Positions 4,606 to 5,013 of a stretch of DNA of 5,013 nt are shown in pieces. This DNA comes from Clostridiales bacterium (GTDB lineage Bacteria > Bacillota > Clostridia > WRLR01): assembly GCA_031287655.1 (NCBI GenBank), contig JAITSR010000249.1, positions 1 through 5,013 on the forward strand, read 5' to 3'. The stretch's first letter is position 1; each line of letters opens with the position of its first letter. The notes under the pieces are model-generated. The model searched no databases and was not told the DNA's origin. It worked only from the letters and a program-made list of their open reading frames with translations. The position numbers and the translations under genes are program-made.

Positions 4606-5013
4606 AACGGTTTGCCGCCTTTTTTGCCCGCGCGCTGCGGAACCCCTGCTTTGCCGTCGGTCTCGTTCTGGTCGCCGCGCTGCTCGCGCTCGTGGTTACT
4701 GGGCTTTTTTATACGCCGTACCCTCCGAACCGGATCGACCGGAATGCGCTGGCTCAGCCGCCGGGCGCGGCTCACTGGTTTGGCGCGGACAACCTCGGCC
4801 GGGACATTCTTTCGCGTGTGATGTACGCGGGCAGAACCGCTTTTGCGACCGGCTTTCTCTCCGCCGGGATCAGCCTTGTGATCGGGACGCTGCTAGGGCT
4901 TTTCGCTGGCGCGGGCGCAGGCATGGGCGGGCGGGAGGACGGAGGCGTCCACGCGAGCGCAGATACGGGCGGGACGGCAAAGCCTTTTTTTGGCGGTCCC
5001 GCCGGTTTTCGTC
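4602..5013 (+). CDS. ABC transporter permease, DppC/OppC-like (partial, possibly frame-disrupted)
   Basis: This is the 5' part, 137 codons, of the second channel subunit, cut by the window end; the family is usually about 280-300 residues. Residues 17-37 form the first membrane helix. The hallmark HWFGADNLGRDILSRVMYAGRT (58-79) and the second helix GFLSAGISLVIGTLLGLFAG (84-103) are clear and place it with DppC-type permeases partnering the gene before it. After about residue 107 the translation becomes Gly/Asp/Thr-rich (MGGREDGGVHASADTGG) where the family normally has a short loop with Met-Arg and Asp, then a third helix. The +1 frame near the end instead reads LFLAVPPVFV (4984-5013), which looks like the start of that helix. 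A frameshift between about 4905 and 4984 is therefore suspected, whether a true mutation or a sequencing/assembly error. No stop codon is met before the window end in either frame. Confidence 0.85.
   Translation, partial: MKRFAAFFARALRNPCFAVGLVLVAALLALVVTGLFYTPYPPNRIDRNALAQPPGAAHWFGADNLGRDILSRVMYAGRTAFATGFLSAGISLVIGTLLGLFAGAGAGMGGREDGGVHASADTGGTAKPFFGGPAGFR

Overview
The window is a GC-rich bacterial segment with one layout, all on the + strand: a non-coding, highly structured leader region (1-354), a Si-type citrate synthase (365-1759), then the start of an oligopeptide/nickel-type (Dpp/Opp-like) ABC importer: lipoprotein substrate-binding protein (about 1827-3608), first permease (about 3637-4605) and the 5' part of the second permease (4602 to the window end). 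Strong Shine-Dalgarno sequences (GGAGGT before citrate synthase, GGGAGG before the second permease), use of TTG/GTG as candidate starts, a lipobox lipoprotein and the clostridial flavour of the citrate synthase N-terminus suggest a high-GC member of the Bacillota (Clostridia-like). This is inference from sequence style only; no rRNA or other marker is present.

Region 1-354 has no convincing gene. Its first ~145 bases are clearly more AT-rich than the rest and hold a possible extended -10 promoter and a perfect 9-bp inverted repeat. Bases ~146-270 are packed with hairpins, two of which are closed by GC-GNA-GC triloops, and longer-range pairings can be drawn that nest or compete with them. This could be an RNA leader of citrate synthase, a separate small RNA, or a dispersed palindromic repeat; the sequence alone does not decide.

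Citrate synthase looks complete and keeps all expected catalytic residues. Only ~67 bases and no intrinsic terminator separate it from the transporter, so read-through transcription is possible, though a functional link between the two is not shown. The transporter genes are tightly packed: binding protein and first permease are adjacent or overlapping depending on start choice, and the two permeases overlap in ATGA. The ATPases and the rest of permease 2 would be expected downstream of the window.

Oddities worth a second look: the leader structures, a perfect 14-bp GC-rich hairpin lying exactly where the binding protein begins, a likely hairpin-shortened Shine-Dalgarno spacing before permease 1, a short tandem duplication in the binding protein linker, and a probable reading-frame disruption in permease 2 close to the window end. 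I did not find evidence for a defence system, mobile-element gene, CRISPR array or other clearly new system here.
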